Source: JAPUDQ01 sp039916485
GTDB taxonomy: Bacteria > Patescibacteriota > Saccharimonadia > Saccharimonadales > Saccharimonadaceae
DNA: 24,301 bases
Direction: 5' to 3'
Assembly (NCBI GenBank): GCA_039916485.1
Contig: JBDSLH010000031.1
Span: 1-24,301 of the forward strand
Shown piece after piece: positions 22,447-24,301 of this stretch. The position numbers were made by a program, and so were the translations under genes. Position 1 is the stretch's first letter, and each line of letters begins with the position of its first letter. The notes beneath the pieces are model-generated. The model was not told the DNA's origin and made no database searches. It saw nothing but the letters and a program-made list of their open reading frames with translations.

Positions 22447-22875
22447 ATGGACGTAACAGTTAATTACTGGGCGATTGTACTCGCAGCAGTCTCAAGCATG
22501 GTGGTAGGAAGCATCTGGTATGCACGCAGCGTGTTCGGTGACATATGGGCCAAACTTGCTCATGTCGATATGAACAAAAAGCAATCTGGCGCTGAAATGG
22601 CAAAATTGTTTGGGAGTGTATTTGTTGCGTCACTAGTTACGGCGTACATACTTGCTCATGTGACATTCCTAAGTAATGAGTATTTTCAAAATGACTTCTT
22701 TCAGGACGCAGTATCAACGGCGTTTTGGCTATGGCTTGGACTGACGGCAGCTCGAATACTGACGCACGATTTGTTTGAGAGTCGCCCGTTTAAACTGACT
22801 CTTCTAACATTTGGCAATGAATTTGTCACCATCATGGTTATGGGCGTTGTCATAGGCCTAATGGGGATTTCGTAA
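22447..22875 (+). CDS. DUF1761 membrane protein
   Basis: 142 aa, four predicted TM helices. The opening NYWAIVLAAVSSMVVGSIWYARSVFGDIWAKL is typical of DUF1761: the WYA...FG..W pattern follows TM1. Helices 2-4 lie near residues 57-78, 93-110 and 122-141. No function is known for the family. AAGGAGG lies 4 nt before the ATG, the best SD in the window. It is convergent with pheA, 5 nt apart. Confidence 0.92.
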   Translation: MDVTVNYWAIVLAAVSSMVVGSIWYARSVFGDIWAKLAHVDMNKKQSGAEMAKLFGSVFVASLVTAYILAHVTFLSNEYFQNDFFQDAVSTAFWLWLGLTAARILTHDLFESRPFKLTLLTFGNEFVTIMVMGVVIGLMGIS

Positions 22876-22880
22876 TAGCA

Positions 22881-23702
22881 TTAAGAGCGAATGTAGCTTT
22901 TGTAGTGGCCGAGCAACGTAACGCGACAGCCTAGACGTAGGAGGCTGTGCGTGACCTTATCTAGTATTGATGAATCTATATCTACATCAATAAAGAACTG
23001 GTACTCAAATGATTTTCCTCGAATTGGACGAGACTGCACTTTAGTAAGATTAACGTTATCCTCGGCAAAGATACCAAGTGCCTCATATAGTGCACCTGAG
23101 TGATGAGTGGTAGTGATAACAAGTGATGCTTTGTCGGCGTCGACTACTGACTGGGTCTGTTTAGGATTGATCACAACAAACCGTGTTAGATTTGTTTTTT
23201 CATCCTCGATATCTGACTCTAAAATGGGTAGGTCATATACCGTTGACGCTTGTGTGCCCGCGATTGCTGCTGAATATGGGCTATCGAGTTCTTTGACATA
23301 CGCGACTGCGCCCGCCGTATCATGATGTTCAATTATCTCGGCGTCTGGCAAATGTTTCTCGAGCCACTCACGGCATTGGTTGAGCGCAACAGGGTGGGAG
23401 TACACTTCGGTGATGTCATGTAATGGAACGCCTGATTTGGCCATGAGTTGTAGATGGATATGCTCCACTAGCTCGCCAACGATAGGGTATTTGTATTTGA
23501 TAAGTAGATCATAGACATCAGTGATGCTGCCGTATAGGGAGTTTTCGATAGCTACGACTGCCTGGTCGGCTGTACCGGCTGCAACTGCTTCGAATACATC
23601 ATGGAATGTGTCGCATGGCACGAGCTCGTACGTATCAAGCCAACGATCAGTAACAGTATGATGAAATGAGCCGAATTGTCCTTGGATTGCGATGCGCTGC
23701 AT
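22881..23702 (-). CDS. pheA: Prephenate dehydratase with C-terminal ACT domain
   Basis: 273 aa from ATG 23702, which lies 7 nt after TATGAT; the ORF extension to 23738 covers the promoter and is unlikely. Catalytic domain: IAIQGQFGSFHH, VVAIENSLYGSI, SHPVALNQC, and the catalytic NLTRFVVI (Thr173-Arg174-Phe175). ACT domain: GALYEALGIFAEDNVNLTKVQSRPIRGKSFEYQFFID, where GALY and SRP bind phenylalanine. It converts prephenate to phenylpyruvate. No chorismate mutase domain is fused and no other aromatic pathway gene is near. An intact enzyme of this kind is unexpected in a reduced-genome epibiont. Confidence 0.95.
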   Translation of the reverse strand: MQRIAIQGQFGSFHHTVTDRWLDTYELVPCDTFHDVFEAVAAGTADQAVVAIENSLYGSITDVYDLLIKYKYPIVGELVEHIHLQLMAKSGVPLHDITEVYSHPVALNQCREWLEKHLPDAEIIEHHDTAGAVAYVKELDSPYSAAIAGTQASTVYDLPILESDIEDEKTNLTRFVVINPKQTQSVVDADKASLVITTTHHSGALYEALGIFAEDNVNLTKVQSRPIRGKSFEYQFFIDVDIDSSILDKVTHSLLRLGCRVTLLGHYKSYIRS

Positions 23703-23709
23703 ACAAAGG

Positions 23710-23738
23710 ATCATAGCGTGTATCGGGGGTATATGCAA
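23710..23738 (-). promoter_or_regulatory. pheA promoter, leaderless
   Basis: On the minus strand TTGCAT (23733-23738), 17-bp spacer, TATGAT (23710-23715); ATG 23702 after 7 nt. Confidence 0.65.
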
Positions 23739-23744
23739 TGGAAG

Positions 23745-24301
23745 CTATATGCCTTTGATAAATGATGATTTGAGTTCGACAACTAAGATATTGCCATCAA
23801 CAATAAAGCTGGTTCCTATGTTTTGTGAACGCATAGTGAATGATTCGCCATCTTTGATGATATGGACCGACTTCACGAGGCCAGCTTCGCGCAGCGTTGA
23901 GACAAAATAATCACGCTCTTTTTCATGCAAGTGAGAGTTCTTGTGGGTTATCTGTAAGTTTCGCCAGCGAATGCCGATCGGGTCAATATCTTCAATTGCA
24001 GCACCAATCCAAACTGATTGCTCCTTATTAAAGAAATGTTTTAATCGTTCAACCCAGTACGCAAAATGACCATGTGTATCAATATGTGGCTGGTCAGTGA
24101 CTTGCCATAATCTCATGTGATGACGATGACGAGGAGCGGCTTTGCCTTTGATCGGTCGTTGAAACCCAATATCAAACCGTCTCCCAAAGAGGTAGAGCTT
24201 GCTAAAGGGCGCTGTTAAGTATGTGGTATTTGCCACAATAGCGTAGGCCTCGTGGATCGTATTACGTAATGTTGATGGGTCTGCTTCGTACCAGCCGGCT
24301 T
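23745..24301 (-). CDS. LssY C-terminal domain protein, 5' partial
   Basis: The frame stays open to the right edge, so the N-terminus is missing; 184 codons plus a 2-base fragment are visible. The edge sequence AGWYEADP leads into YLTAPFSKLYLFGRRFDIGFQR, RHRHHMRLW, SVWIGAAIEDIDPIG and the DYF(V)STLREAG part, which match the LssY_C domain. In Legionella LssY the domain follows a PAP2-like part; here only the C-terminal domain is visible. The family function is not established. A GTG at 24236 could be read as a start, but homology continues upstream of it. The stop lies 7 nt above the pheA promoter region. Confidence 0.85.
   Translation of the reverse strand, partial: AGWYEADPSTLRNTIHEAYAIVANTTYLTAPFSKLYLFGRRFDIGFQRPIKGKAAPRHRHHMRLWQVTDQPHIDTHGHFAYWVERLKHFFNKEQSVWIGAAIEDIDPIGIRWRNLQITHKNSHLHEKERDYFVSTLREAGLVKSVHIIKDGESFTMRSQNIGTSFIVDGNILVVELKSSFIKGI

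Noticed and set aside
1..24301. Recoded UGA (Gracilibacteria/SR1 code)
   Set aside because: TGA ends xseB and the histidine kinase gene at the expected family lengths, with overlapping starts of the next genes.
1..24301. tRNA, rRNA, CRISPR, transposase or integrase
   Set aside because: No cloverleaf, repeat-spacer array or recombinase motif was found in the gaps, nearly all of which are under 175 bp.

Overview
The window looks like a chromosomal segment of a small-genome bacterium, most likely of the Candidate Phyla Radiation and best matching Candidatus Saccharibacteria (TM7). That placement is inferred from the gene content: ftsEX beside an EnvC-like hydrolase, stand-alone response regulators, a eukaryotic-type single-chain GlyRS, a Pif1 helicase with a C-terminal HTH tail, many small single-pass membrane proteins, and little biosynthesis. 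TGA is used as a stop (xseB, histidine kinase), so the UGA=Gly code of Gracilibacteria/SR1 does not apply. No rRNA, tRNA, CRISPR array, IS element or integrase was seen.

Layout. 1-677 (minus): GC-rich, secreted, partial L,D-transpeptidase with a peptidoglycan-binding domain, compositionally foreign. 827-4949 (plus): envelope and division block of ftsE, ftsX, a coiled-coil M23 hydrolase and an S41 tail-specific protease. 4978-5798: a receiver-only regulator and an unknown gene behind a palindrome-containing promoter. 5872-7556 (minus): rpmA (L27) and a TRM11-like methyltransferase carrying an in-frame palindromic insert, with a GC-rich multi-hairpin element between them. 7595-10430 (plus): overlapping operon of YbhN-like flippase, xseA, xseB and a membrane-anchored methyltransferase. 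10470-12878: anchored lipoprotein-like gene, soluble histidine kinase, second receiver and recO. 12886-16900: small unknown gene, glyS, anchored unknown, msrA, LURP-one-like protein, a 20-codon basic peptide and DUF427. 16925-22875: membrane protein, MMPL transporter-Nudix-Pif1 helicase cluster, DUF1761. 22881-24301 (minus): prephenate dehydratase and a partial LssY-C protein.

Two architectural results stand out. First, the M23 (LytM) domain of the protein encoded after ftsEX is circularly permuted: the HxH half precedes the HxxxD half and the protein ends at the YAH motif, yet all zinc ligands are kept. Second, about a dozen genes have a -10 box only 6-11 nt before the start codon and no Shine-Dalgarno sequence, so leaderless mRNAs appear to be a major mode here. 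Three divergent gene pairs share extremely compact promoters; two of them have the same AGTATA-N9-TACAAT core.
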